Shown: in pieces, positions 40,301 through 45,944 of the stretch
Numbering within the stretch: the stretch's first letter is position 1
How the letters are laid out: each line of letters begins with the position of its first letter
Assembly: GCA_029948255.1 (NCBI GenBank)
Contig: JALIZF010001598.1
Span: forward strand, 1 to 64,000
DNA: 64,000 nt
Direction of reading: 5' to 3'
From: Telmatactis stephensoni
Taxonomy: Eukaryota; Cnidaria; Anthozoa; Actiniaria; Isophelliidae
The notes under the pieces: generated by a model
The model's input: the letters and a program-made list of their open reading frames with translations, nothing else
Told to the model about the DNA's origin: nothing
The model's database searches: none
Translations under genes and position numbers: made by a program

Positions 40301-41852
40301 CATCAAGGCAGTAAACCATCATGAGAGCACTAAGAAGAAATACTCTGTAGTAAAGGAAGCAAGAAAGTTCGAGAGGAATCTAGTGGTTAACGAAGACAGA
40401 GAGAATGGCAATGCAGTGACGGACAATGTAAGGAAGTACAAAATGGAAGTAAAGAAACACTTGATGGCAACAATGAGAGAGAAATGGGAAGATAAACCGT
40501 TGCATGGTCGATATCCTAAAAGGTTAAATAAAGCCGACACAGACACAGATAACACCAACAGATGGCTGAGAAGTAGTGGTCTAAAAGGAGAAACCGAAGG
40601 CTTCATAATCGCAGCACAAGACCAGAGCCTCCCTACAAGACTATATCACAGCCAAATCATAAAGGACGGCACAGATCCAAAATGCAGACTATGTAATGAG
40701 TACAACGAATCAGTGGACCACATAACATCAGGATGCCCTGTATTAGCGAAAACTGAATACATCGAAAGACACAATAAAGTCGCAAGCTATATACATTGGA
40801 ATTTGTCTAAACACTACAATATAGACGTATCCTTGAAATGGTACGAACACATCCCACAAACTGTTGCTGAAAGCCAACGTGCCACCATATTATGGGATAT
40901 GCCTATCCACACAGATCGAGAAATTGCGGCAAACAGACCAGACATCGTTGTGAAGGACAAAGATGATAACAAATGCTATTTGATAGACATTTCTGTTCCC
41001 AACGATCAGAATGTAGGACTGAAAGAACTTGAAAAAAGATCCAAATATAAAGATCTTGAAATTGAAATCTTAAGAATGTGGGGTATGGAAGTCATAAACA
41101 TTCCAATCGTCATTGGTGCTTTGGGACTCATCAGAAAAGGCATGGAGAAAAATATCAAAAATTTGCCAGGAACAATGAACATAGAACAATGTCAAAAAAC
41201 TGTAATTTTGAGAACAGCACATATCCTACGTAGAGCTTTAGCAATGTAATAATTTCATAGAAAAGATTTGGAATGACTGCAAGGTAGCTTCATGTTGATG
41301 ACCACCCACCAATTGAAAGGTAGCAGGTAGTCGGAGTGACGCCATGACTTGTTTTAACCATGCCAAATCTTTTCTATGAAACATCTTTCTAAATACCTTA
41401 GGTTTATGGTTTAAACCCGGTCAAGTTGTATCAACTTTGTGAAATGAAATAAACATGTTATAATAATAATAACATATTTTGACAGGATAACCATTTCAGT
41501 TATAAAAACTGCTATCAATATGGGTCCTGTAATAATTATCATATCAGTAATAATATGAATTACCTTTCCGACTCATGGTTGCAACTTTTTTGTCCAGTTC
41601 AAGAAACTGGTCTTCTAGTGGCTCGTACTCTTTCCAGTTTTTTTCAATATCAGGGTAGCCAAGACTTGAGCAATTGCCTATAGCCTTTGTAACTCTAACC
41701 CCAAAGTGAACGGCCTTCAGAAATTTGTCACCGTATTTTGCAACGAATTTAACTCCCTTTAAACTTGGTAGCAATACGTTCTGGAGTAGTTTTGCAGCTG
41801 TACCAACTGCGCTTCTTTGTGCACTTTCTTCTGTATGATCTACTGCATCTTC

Positions 41853-41884
<32 letters not shown>

Positions 41885-44422
41885 CAAAAAAACAAACAAA
41901 CAAAAAACAAAATAAAATAAAATAAAACAAAACAAAATAAAACAGAACAAAACGTCACAAAATTCTTTCGAAATCGATATTGTAATTTTTATTTTTATTG
42001 TTAACAAAAAAGCCAAGATGTCAAAAAAATCATTACTAAGCAATTAATTAATTAATCAATTAATAATTCTGTTTTGCATCTTGGCTTTGACATTTAGTAA
42101 GGACTCCTACTAATGTGAATACAATATTTTCATTTATTATATACATATCGAGATTTACTTCACAGAAAAGCCCATTCAATAAGATTTTCGTTTGTTTACC
42201 AATCTCCGCCAATCAGAATGCACGTATCGATTTCTTCACGTGTGAGAAAAACGATACGTCCAATCGGCAGAAGCGACTTCATTTCTGATGAAATTTTTTC
42301 TTCAAACTGGCTCCTCTCAGCGCTTTTTATCGAAGGATTTTCAGTCTTGGCTGTTCAATTAATCTTTATATTCAGTAAGAAGTCAAGCAGATAAACTCAT
42401 TCATCGCAAAAGCCATCGATGTCATGCAAAATAAGGGCTCTATGGGGAAAAAGATTTTCAAAACCACGCTGTGCTGCGGCAAAAGCGAAGGGAGATTCAC
42501 GGCCGGCAGTTTCAGAGTCACTGAATGGAAATTTAGTCAGAATGAGCTCTTTCATCAAAAGCTTGGAGAAAAACACTGATAAATCAAGTTCAAGATAATT
42601 TTTTTACAAGTTTTGAGGGACATTTGAAACGCCAGGTATGTATAACGGGCGAGAATTTGACCGTATAAGTTTGTCTTTGAATGAACTCAAATTCTTCGCA
42701 TTGTCTTTGCTCGTTTTGTAAACAAACACCTGTCAGTGAGCAAAAAGTCCAAGTTGCACTGAAAAAAAAAAATTATAATTTTACACTGTAATTCACTTTA
42801 GCCTACAAATACATATTAGTTTTGTTTTGGTTTGACGTCTGTTTGTTATTTAAACTTTGTTTTTTAGAGTTCTTTGTGCTTTTTGAAATCAAAATCTTGA
42901 CCGTGGAAAAGCAATCCATTTTCACAGCAAAACAACAAAAATTTATAGAAATCTCGATTTGTATATGATAAACAGAAAACACCATGGAAAGTGCTTTGTA
43001 CCGTTTTTATTCACTCGTTGTTTTTCTCGCTCGTTCCTCGCTCGTTGGTTTTATGATACTTCACAACTCGTGAATAATCAAACCGCCAACGGCGAAGTAA
43101 CTCGTGGATTGACCGAAATGACCACAGGAAGCCCAAACAAATTTTTTTTAGTAAAATAACGAGTTTTCATTTTAAGACAAAAATCCAAAATCAATAAATC
43201 AATAATTTCTTTAGCGAAGAAAGAGTCATTACCTATAAAAGAAAAAAAATCTGTCAAAAAGAAAAAAAGTGAAAAAAAAAATTCACCGCCTGGCCGGGAT
43301 TTGAACCCGGACCTTTCGCTTGTAAAGCCAAGGGCACATCTACTGGGCCACCCAGGAGTTGTATGATTTCAACCGGTGAATTTTGTATATTTATTGTCAG
43401 AGTGTGGTTACAAAACAAATGCAAAAATGCTTCTCTCTGTGCTCGGTAGCAAAACTGTCGCTATAAATATAAAAGAAATTACTTTACAAAACACTAAGCC
43501 AATAGAAAACACTAAACTAACTCAATACGCCTTTTTGTTGCTGTTTTCGGCTAGCAGACTCGAGGCCTTCACGGCGGCGACCGACGACTAGACTGCTTTC
43601 AAAATGTTTTCGTTTGTTTAACTTATCTACTTTGACTCTTGTGATAATAGAGTACGAACACTAAAAGCTTGGATTACTTTGATGTTGCACTTGAAGAGAT
43701 TTTTGTCGCTTGATAGCGATGTACACGAAAGTCTGGCTATCGACTGCCGGCAGTGCGATATTCTACTGCGTAAGTCATGTCTAAACTTGCTTTGGTACTT
43801 CGATGGTTTTACTCCTGAAATAGCTTGTACTAATGCTAGGAATTTAATGATCTAAAAAGCTTCTTCTTTAAACAACGTCTGTATATAATTTTTCGTGTGT
43901 ATTGAACATGACTGCCTTTTAGATCGTTCAATTCTAAAGCAAGTTTCGCCGTACAATCGGCTAAAGAATTCGAGTAAATTAAATGTCATCGATCTATCGA
44001 TGCATATTTGAATAAAACACAGGAGTCCCGTATTTCCTTTAATCTGGTACCCAGAGGTCACATTACTTTCGGCCTGCGGTCAATCACGTCGAGCATGCGC
44101 AGTAGCAAAAGTGAACACATTTGCGAGTGAGTGACACATTTGCATATTTCGACCCCTCACTATAACTCGTGGATTTGCAATCCACGAGTTAAAAACCGTA
44201 CGCGCGCACTTTCCATGAAGTATTCTCTACATCCTTATAACAAAGTTCTTACAATTAATTGTATTACTTACCCCATGTTTCATCGTTGTCGATGTCGTTG
44301 TCTTCATCCAAAGATTGCTTTGATTTCTTTTCAGCTGAAATACGTGTGTACGCTGGAGCAAACTGTTGAAGTAGAAGACTCAGCGATAAAACCACAACAA
44401 GAAGGTTTGATTGTCGAGCCAT
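12402..44422 (-). CDS. Multi-exon gene for a predicted secreted helical protein, about 600 residues (whole span)
   Basis: Ten minus-strand exons listed separately join with matching phases; together they total 1803 coding bases including the stop. The product begins with a signal peptide and an acidic linker (residues about 22-50), followed by helix-rich segments with many heptad-like K/E/L runs and seven scattered cysteines, and no later membrane span. This points to a secreted or luminal protein. The middle (YEPLEDQFLELDKKVATMSRK region, exon 2 into exon 3) faintly recalls helical rapunzel-like proteins, but I do not recognise the family and assign no function. Exons seven to nine can be joined in frame with or without the 19412 and 18656 exons (70 codons together), so alternative forms are possible. 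Whether 12402 is the true end is uncertain. Confidence 0.7.
12774..14280. mobile_element. Fold-back DNA element, long copy
   Basis: Bounded by TTTTATCATATGA at 12772-12784 and related words near 13955. It includes a TTCACATGTGAA-type palindrome at about 12820 and a hairpin pair at about 13990 and 14215 (GAGATATGGAATTTATC and its inverse). The plan matches 11290-11890 and 42100-43180. Frames inside are short and unconvincing. The exact ends are not resolved. Confidence 0.55.
14281..14990. other. No supported gene
   Basis: A plus-strand frame follows a good acceptor-like tract (TGTGTTTTTTCAG, about 14447-14459) with SSGPMLLCINCLSVGSLGA, but I found no partner exon. Left unassigned. Confidence 0.4.
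14995..15222 (+). repeat. SINE tail fragment followed by (TTTA)n
   Basis: The segment 15010-15070, including GCTAGCAGATGAAGAACCA, matches the tail of the SINE at 62366-62645. It ends in about 30 copies of TTTA (15089-15220), as expected when a SINE tail expands into a microsatellite. The tRNA-like head is missing here. Confidence 0.75.
15463..15692. repeat. Two microsatellites, (GAAA)n and (AAT)n
   Basis: GAAA repeats at 15466-15530 and AAT repeats at about 15606-15680. The runs of L, Y and F in translated frames are artefacts. Confidence 0.9.
15693..17620. other. No gene recognised
   Basis: AT-rich intron or intergenic DNA. The stretch at about 16690-16750 (around TTTCGTATAACC) has an inverted relative near 18490-18545. 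Confidence 0.45.
17628..17801 (+). CDS. Candidate internal exon of an unknown plus-strand gene
   Basis: A strong acceptor (TTTACTGTTTTTTAG) and a strong donor (ACC followed by GTAAGT) bound an open frame of 58 codons with KTIESLESLSPQVLSDGVKK and NEYFSLRLIDRRQLLLVPEL. It looks like genuine coding sequence with an even residue mix. It lies on the opposite strand inside the 12719-18656 intron of the big minus-strand gene. No partner exons were identified and the family is not recognised, so it could be a nested gene or a pseudogene piece. Confidence 0.45.
18656..18804 (-). CDS. Exon 9 of the secreted helical protein gene (possibly optional)
   Basis: Acceptor TTTTGTGATTTTAG, phase-1 entry, reading KIFSYIKEECRIGRQSLKAA and FAGDFDKCKNRVTGELL, leaving at GAC followed by GTAATA in phase 0. 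Two cysteines. It does not join directly in frame to the exon at 19761 (phase 0); it needs the small exon 19412-19472 or a direct join from the exon at 20892, both of which keep the frame. Confidence 0.6.
18897..18935. repeat. (GTT)n microsatellite
   Basis: About a dozen TGT/GTT units with one CTG interruption, in an intron of the minus-strand gene. Confidence 0.85.
19412..19472 (-). CDS. Candidate small exon 8 of the secreted helical protein gene
   Basis: A 61-base stretch with acceptor ACCAAACAG and donor AGAG followed by GTGAGA, reading ISFNSALDSVPAILDCHATR. It enters in phase 0 and leaves in phase 1, exactly the adaptor needed between the exons at 19761 and 18804. The acceptor lacks a good pyrimidine tract, so this call leans on phase. 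Short GGGTGTCCGTAATAGC repeats lie just downstream at 19353-19390. Confidence 0.4.
19761..19898 (-). CDS. Exon 7 of the secreted helical protein gene
   Basis: Acceptor AAATTACAG, 46 codons in phase 0 from AYNEVHDIAWDQSVISGAES to TIMIISDIQ, donor CAG followed by GTTAGC. Helical, no cysteine. It can splice in frame to the 19412 exon or directly to 12719. Confidence 0.7.
19966..19991. repeat. (AAGC)n microsatellite
   Basis: About six CAAG units just downstream of the donor of the exon at 20022. Confidence 0.85.
20022..20173 (-). CDS. Exon 6 of the secreted helical protein gene
   Basis: Acceptor TTTGTTACAG, phase-1 entry, 51 codons including KDCEKAQTDSAESVQKIKQA and ILKDVTIASEEVQS, donor TCG followed by GTAAGT in phase 0. 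Strong helix and coiled-coil character. Both splice sites are good. Confidence 0.75.
20572..20736. repeat. Compound microsatellite (AAAG)n, (AATG)n, (AATC)n
   Basis: AAAG units at 20573-20594, AATG units at 20602-20662, then AATC units to 20735. The change from AATG to AATC is abrupt, as from a single point change that then spread. Confidence 0.9.
20892..21096 (-). CDS. Exon 5 of the secreted helical protein gene
   Basis: Acceptor CTTCGTTTTAG, phase-0 entry at MPEAAKVLAKSAGTAIGDKI. The exon continues with a basic, serine-rich stretch (SSSRSRFEKAKDLFGKAK) to FQFASQ and a strong donor GTAAGT in phase 1. The leading Met is internal, not a start. Confidence 0.75.
21140..22080. other. No gene; one poly-C tract
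   Basis: Intron sequence with no recognisable exon. A run of about 15 C followed by A-rich sequence lies at 21556-21580. Confidence 0.5.
22090..22478. repeat. Direct tandem duplication, about 195-bp unit
   Basis: Two adjacent diverged copies share TATTTATGAACTAAACT, GATTATTATTAATCGACTT-type words and CGGACGGGCGCAC, the first ending near 22283 and the second near 22476. The following stretch, 22480-22545, is inverted-related to 34330-34440. Confidence 0.75.
22640..22765. repeat. Short word-repeat block, TTACGGCTAAC
   Basis: The word TTACGGCTAAC or TTACGGCTTACGGTTAA appears four times in about 100 bases, like the subterminal words of the TIR element at 54657-55515. Ends not found. Confidence 0.5.
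22811..23224. mobile_element. Fold-back MITE
   Basis: A perfect 23-bp inverted pair (GGATATGGGGAATTATTAAG plus GCC, and its inverse) encloses about 50 bases at 23108-23205, with further pairing outwards (CAATTATTGAAT and ATAATTG). It contains a CRE-like TGACGTCA at about 22992. It abuts the truncated end of the rolling-circle-type element at 23225. Confidence 0.6.
23707..25581 (+). CDS. Reverse transcriptase of a Jockey/CR1-type LINE (5'-truncated)
   Basis: The uninterrupted frame runs from just after a TAA at 23704 to the stop at 25581; the first Met is at 23782. It encodes the RT domain and C-terminal region of a non-LTR retrotransposon, which copies its RNA at a nicked target. Counting from that Met: fingers motif NYRPISVLSVISKIIE about residues 168-183, catalytic D240 in LFVDLRKAFDTVDH, GVPQGSILGPLLFLIY at about 305-320, catalytic FADD at 327-330, and the C-terminal SLIEPYLDYCSTIWG block. 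All expected RT motifs are intact and there is no stop, so it is young. The N-terminal endonuclease and ORF1 are absent through 5' truncation, so it cannot move on its own. Confidence 0.92.
   Translation, partial: AQNEHDWSSYRKSKNAVNVAIKQSKMEYFNNSIHSNVGSVKQTWKTLNQMLSRKSKSTVINLLDIDDKKITDKYEIANYMNEYFCTLGSRLASSIPVSQVPPEDYLQYNDSCFKFPYISTDQVMEVIMKLPSSKACGLDMISSSLIKCACPIILSSLASLINESFRTGIFPNDLKIARVCPIYKSDSKSNPENYRPISVLSVISKIIERLAYNAIYKFLTDNKLLSKYQSGFRSLHSTCTALLSATNRWLENMDSGLINGVLFVDLRKAFDTVDHAILIRKLEYYGIRDRELAWFESYLSERSQHCLVNGVLSEKCGIACGVPQGSILGPLLFLIYINDYPYSLAHCSPGMFADDTYITAADSDIHEIENYIYEDLERSKQWLCANKLSFNNTKTKYMVIGSKNKLKQLDAHHNNSHFRDTPIERVRNFKLLGVHLDENLNFKNHIDHVISKVSTGLKMLYRTRQYIDDRATLICLYHSLIEPYLDYCSTIWGDCNKGLQDKLQKLQNRAGRIITKSDYSVRSRDIRKELQWVTLDKRRYNSKSVIMFKILNGLGPDCLRELFSYVSEHNSYNLRNADINLILPAPKSNLGKRAFSYSGAKNWNTLSREVKESQSLLSFKKKLQ
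23715..25766 (+). mobile_element. 5'-truncated LINE insertion
   Basis: Comparison with the uninterrupted repeat at 60985-61035 (CTCAAAATAACAGCC) places the insertion between CTCAAAAT at 23714 and AACAGCC at about 25771. The 3' end after a possible poly(A) signal (AATAAA) is a run of TAATTATTATTATTAAG-type repeats. The target duplication is only about 4 bases (AAAT). Confidence 0.8.
26625..26810 (-). CDS. Exon 4 of the secreted helical protein gene
   Basis: Acceptor CTTTTGCAG, 62 codons in phase 0 on both sides, from KWLNGKITSNEQVDLSEI to GRAITK, donor AAG followed by GTATAG. A central tryptophan/lysine-rich helix (LSKVWSEVKKVWDRIKDN) stands out. No cysteines. Confidence 0.75.
27161..27345. 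mobile_element. Word-repeat MITE, AGGCCTACTCC ends
   Basis: Inverted ends AGGCCTACTCCAGGCC (about 27165) and GGCCGGAGTAGGCCT (about 27320) enclose many variants of GCGACTTTAGG and GCGACTTAAG. A related but diverged copy lies at 53447-53785. Further GCGACTTAAGG words continue to 27470. Confidence 0.65.
27498..28384. repeat. Left arm of a large inverted repeat
   Basis: 887 bp matching the reverse complement of 30194-31086 with only scattered differences. No coding frame. Contains an X-box-like palindrome GTTGCCTTGGCAAC at about 27773. The 1.8-kb spacer holds a purine tract, a MITE and GCGGTG-type words. Confidence 0.9.
28640..28775. repeat. Purine-rich (GGAA)n tract
   Basis: GGAA units with interruptions followed by ten G. 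The Lys/Glu- and Ser/Phe-rich frames over it are artefacts. Confidence 0.9.
29465..29865. mobile_element. hAT-like MITE with CAGTGGCGGATC end
   Basis: The right end reads inwards as CAGTGGCGGATCCAGGGG, a common hAT terminal repeat. The left end near 29476 has a decayed GCGGATCTAGACC counterpart. Target duplication not identified; the left boundary is approximate. Confidence 0.5.
30194..31086. repeat. Right arm of the large inverted repeat
   Basis: Reverse complement of 27498-28384. Just inside it, at 30030-30165, GCGGTG-type words (GTGCGGTGTTGC, GCGGTATTGCGGTG) recur; inverted forms are at 28790-28840, suggesting the symmetry once reached further inwards. Confidence 0.9.
31266..31921. repeat. 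8-bp satellite (ACAAAGAT)n with ACAACTCT variants
   Basis: About 80 units of eight bases. The variant ACAACTCT occurs singly and in runs of two or three, mostly in the first 350 bases; the distal 290 bases are homogeneous. It sits in the intron between the exons at 32779 and 26625. The repeating YLCIFVSL frames are artefacts. Confidence 0.95.
31922..32770. other. No further gene feature
   Basis: Intron sequence between the satellite and the exon at 32779. Nothing recognised. Confidence 0.5.
32779..32933 (-). CDS. Exon 3 of the secreted helical protein gene
   Basis: A long T-rich acceptor tract ending in CAG, phase-1 entry, 52 codons including INDQLFTNYSFEEYIVTRRR and EEIAKEAERIFTNMGPEAG, donor GAG followed by GTAATT in phase 0. 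Helical and charged. Confidence 0.75.
33271..33436. repeat. Compound microsatellite (AAAT)n, (AAAC)n, (AGAT)n
   Basis: Three tetranucleotide blocks follow one another without spacers: AAAT to about 33294, AAAC to about 33345, AGAT to about 33434. Confidence 0.95.
33779..34235 (+). mobile_element. 5' part of a GTGGCTACAGCC-family Helitron2-like element
   Basis: Begins GTGGCTGCTGCCTCGAGGCG, the same hairpin start as at 5683, followed by the matching word TATGTCATCG. The 3' hairpin is missing; it runs into the next element at about 34236. Confidence 0.6.
34237..34436 (+). mobile_element. Stump of an ACTCGTGCCC element joined to other element ends
   Basis: Only the first 50 bases (ACTCGTGCCCAGGCCG hairpin to AACTGCAAAT) are present, then a GTGGTTACTGGC start with TATGTCATCG, then a stretch inverted-related to 22400-22545. 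The stretch is a patchwork of element ends. Confidence 0.6.
34437..35698 (+). mobile_element. ACTCGTGCCC-family rolling-circle-type element, copy 1 of a tandem run
   Basis: Starts with ACTCGTGCCTAGGCCG and its fold-back GGCCGGGAACGAGT. Ends with GGGCACGAGTGAACGCACGA then GTGCGTCTAG. The second inverted word lies inside the 3' hairpin, the same asymmetric plan as at 5683-6660. The small frame at 34727-34999 lies in repeat sequence common to other copies. Confidence 0.7.
35699..36108 (+). mobile_element. 5'-truncated copy 2 of the tandem run
   Basis: Starts mid-element (CATATATAAAACATCC corresponds to about 35170 in copy 1) and ends with the same ACGCACGTGTGCGTCTAG hairpin, directly abutting the next copy. 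Confidence 0.7.
36109..37217 (+). mobile_element. Copy 3 of the tandem run, carrying a nested MITE
   Basis: Starts ACTCGTGCCCAGGCCT immediately after the previous copy's CTAG plus TT and ends at GTGCGTCTAG. Contains a poly-T expansion (36157-36180) and the MITE at 36600-36927. Confidence 0.75.
36600..36927. mobile_element. Mutator-like MITE, 328 bp
   Basis: Ends TTCCCTGCTAACAGAGG on both sides, with 81-bp inverted repeats that I read as perfectly matched (36600-36680 and 36847-36927). Flanked by a 9-bp target duplication, TTGAGATAC (36591-36599 and 36928-36936). The empty target TTGAGATACATAG occurs at about 56400. Long inverted repeats with a 9-bp duplication fit Mutator-like elements. Confidence 0.88.
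37290..37400. repeat. (AAT)n microsatellite and A-rich tail
   Basis: About fifteen AAT units at 37290-37335 followed by an AAAAT-rich stretch near 37380. Confidence 0.9.
37401..38570. other. No gene; repeat-like sequence in the first part
   Basis: About 37440-37740 (around GAGGAAGGGCGTTCCACAG and GGTCATTGAGTGATTTAAAT) reads like a dispersed repeat tail, but I cannot name its family. The rest shows nothing recognisable. Confidence 0.4.
38571..39551. mobile_element. TIR element, about 980 bp
   Basis: Ends begin CTGGGATTTCGGTATCCCCG on both sides and match perfectly for about 47 bases as an inverted pair (38570-38617 and 39504-39551). Inside are an A-tract at 39043-39067 and a 17-bp perfect hairpin (GAGTTAGTGCTGTACTC, loop of 9) at about 39237-39280. 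No transposase. The right end abuts the truncated start of the next LINE; no clear target duplication seen. Confidence 0.75.
39556..41249 (+). CDS. LINE protein with RT C-terminal half, CCHC knuckle and restriction-like endonuclease
   Basis: The open frame (from ATG 39444; the first ~35 residues come from the adjacent TIR element) begins inside the RT domain at GIFQGDSFSPLLFCLALAPL. It continues with the catalytic FMDD at residues 87-90, the thumb, a CCHC knuckle (C414, C417, H426, C431), then a PD-D/E-K type nuclease with R498-P499-D500 and D515 in LIDISVP. That order is the signature of R2/NeSL-type site-specific LINEs. The fingers and the first catalytic aspartate of the RT are missing, so the protein is inactive as an RT, yet the remaining ~560 codons are uninterrupted. 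Confidence 0.9.
41253..41381. repeat. 3' UTR stem of the R2/NeSL-like LINE
   Basis: TTTCATAGAAAAGATTTGG (41253-41271) and its exact inverse (41363-41381) form a 19-bp stem with a loop of about 91 bases, starting three bases after the stop codon. Structured 3' RNA is recognised by R2-type reverse transcriptases; the role here is inference. Confidence 0.8.
41564..41851 (-). CDS. Exon 2 of the secreted helical protein gene
   Basis: Phase-1 entry completing a Glu codon, 96 codons. It opens with DAVDHTEESAQRSAVG, then a helical stretch (LLPSLKGVKFVAKYGDKFLK), an NCS sequon (GNCSSLGYPDIE), and LEDQFLELDKKVATMSRK, donor AAAG followed by GTAATT. The acceptor pyrimidine tract is made of the (GTTTT)n microsatellite next door. 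Confidence 0.8.
41852..41945. repeat. (AAAAC)n microsatellite forming a splice acceptor tract
   Basis: Pentamer and hexamer repeats on the plus strand; on the minus strand they read as a T-rich tract running straight into TTTTTTAG at the acceptor of the exon at 41851. Confidence 0.85.
42100..43180. mobile_element. Relative of the 12774-14280 fold-back element
   Basis: Shares the plan: a TTCACGTGTGA-type palindrome at about 42233, a middle with TTCATCAAAAGCTTGG similar to 13395-13405, and a terminal block with CTCGCTCGTT near 43030. Diverged; ends approximate. Confidence 0.45.
43272..43281 (-). terminator. Pol III terminator of the tRNA-like gene
   Basis: Ten A on the plus strand (T10 on the minus strand), five bases past the tRNA-like 3' end. 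Confidence 0.7.
43287..43358 (-). tRNA. tRNA-Val(UAC)-like gene
   Basis: The minus strand folds as a cloverleaf of 72 bases: acceptor CTCCTGG with CCAGGCG (one mismatch), D arm with A box TGGCCCAGTAG, anticodon loop TTTACAA (anticodon TAC) on a five-pair stem with one G-G mismatch, a four-base variable loop, and T arm CCGGGTTCAAATCCCGG with a perfect B box. No intron. A T10 terminator follows. The mismatches suggest either an unusual functional tRNA or a recent pseudogene or SINE founder. Confidence 0.6.
44272..44422 (-). CDS. Exon 1 of the secreted helical protein gene: signal peptide
   Basis: ATG at 44420-44422 in a reasonable context (ACCATCATGG). The first 22 residues have a basic start and hydrophobic core (NLLVVVLSLSLLL), then QQFAPAYTR as a likely cleavage region, then an acidic linker (SLDEDNDIDNDETWG). 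Strong donor GTAAGT in phase 1. The TATATATATATA stretch at 44574-44587 is the nearest TATA-like sequence upstream, but it is a simple repeat. Confidence 0.8.
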
Positions 44423-44892
44423 GATGGTATTCAAGATATAACTTCAAAATTTGTTCTAGGCAATCAAACAAATTGAAAAAAAACGTTAGTGAGATGTTTG
44501 TGAGACCGTCCTCAAATAGGTATTGACGTGTCCAGTGCGAATTTACATAGTGTGTAAATTACCTTACACACACATATATATATATATGGTTTTACATTGT
44601 ATGTAAAAAATAATATCGTGTAAATAGTGTAAATTTCAGGTGGCATTTTCTCTTCTGTCTTCAGATCATGGAAAAACTACGGAAAACTGAATCGTGTAAA
44701 TAAACTGCAAAAAACTCTGTAAATTTTTGATACACGTTAAATACTTTTGGAACACAAGCATGCTATTACTTTCATTTTCCCTACAATTACAATGGTTACT
44801 ACCGAAAAAACCGAAAAAAATACTTGAAATATATGTTATATGGCCGCCATCTTGGATCAGGGTAGCGTGTATAATAGGCAAAACGTGCATGA

Positions 44893-45027
44893 TAGAGTGA
44901 TGGCATTTAATCCGTGAAATAGGAATTAGTCTAATAGACACTATTTCTATTGTTTTATTTTGTTTTGATTAGACTATTAGACATTGAATATTAGATTTTG
45001 TTTCACGAGTTAAGTGCCATCATTCTA
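44893..45027. mobile_element. Fold-back MITE, GATAGAGTGATGGC type
   Basis: Ends GATAGAGTGATGGCATTTAA and its inverse near GTTAAGTGCCATCATTCT, with inner pairing TTAGTCTAATAGAC and its inverse. Same family as 52766-52915. Confidence 0.7.
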
Positions 45028-45174
45028 ACATTTTTCAAGTCTAGGTTTATGCTAAGCATTAAGGAGAAATTTGTTTCTTTAGATTTGATTTATAGTTAGT
45101 ATTAGAAATAAGTTCGAAGAGAAAGGAATTCAATATGATATATTGAATGTTTAATTCTTAATTTCCATTGAAAC

Positions 45175-45245
45175 CCTTGGTGGTGTAATGGTTAAAGCTT
45201 TGGACTTGGCAGCGTAAGGTTAGGTGTTCAATTCTCCTTGGATTT
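45175..45245 (+). repeat. tRNA-derived SINE head
   Basis: A box TGGTGTAATGG (45181-45191) and B box GTGTTCAATTC (45224-45234) at tRNA spacing, without a paired acceptor stem. The body after 45245 is not clearly delimited. Confidence 0.6.
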
Positions 45246-45940
45246 CAAGGTGGCTAATCAAAAGAAATGCAAATTTGTCTTATTAGACAGAAACAGCAAG
45301 CTGGTAGGAACAGAAGGGGAGCGATACTAAGAGGAAAGCAAAGACAAAAATTTCTTTATAATTACTTGCACTAGTTCAAGTGTCCACACACTCAAATCAA
45401 GTCCACCAAAAAACGTAACATGCATGAGTTTCGTTTTTTCCGGGTTCTTTTGGGATAATTCACAGGGTTTTTCCAGGACCTTGGAGAAAATTGGCATCTT
45501 TTGCATTCTGTTACTGGCAAAATTTACAGGGTCTTTTCAAAAACATTACGAAGTAAATTTAAATTTAATTTACAATATCATTACATGATGTTTACATGAT
45601 TTGTACATACTATGCAATAGTCAAGTTTTCCAGTGCTATTGTAGTTGTCACGACATTTGAGGTCAAGTAGGGTTGTTTTTTGGCTTCAAGCCTCACAGGA
45701 GATCGAGAATTCGAACTATGTTTTTATATTTCTGTAATACGTCATCGTTGGAGAAAAAAATATGTAGTAGTTAGAAAAACTGATGTTGTCTTGGACGGGC
45801 TTTTGTGTCATTTAGATAAACAGAGAGCATTCAAAATGTGCAAGCGATTGGAGTTCTTTCCTAGCGAAGCTCAGTCTCACCTTCCCTCCTTCTTTGTTAG
45901 GGGAGGAGAACTATCAAATTTGCTTAGGCTTTACATACGT
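45246..45940. other. No supported gene
   Basis: The frame 45680-45946 lacks an ATG and splice support. Confidence 0.4.
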
Positions 45941-45944
45941 TTAT

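Larger units (their letters stand above)
39556..41472 (+). mobile_element. 5'-truncated R2/NeSL-like LINE
   Basis: Spans the coding part plus a 3' UTR ending in ATAATAATAATAAC at about 41460-41472. The 3' UTR holds the long stem described at 41253-41381. Confidence 0.8.

Noticed and set aside
39665..40606. Minus-strand frames of 74 and 95 residues
   Set aside because: Shadows of the intact LINE protein on the plus strand.
44574..44587. TATA-like promoter upstream of exon 1
   Set aside because: It is a simple (TA)n run with no other core promoter support; kept only as a remark.
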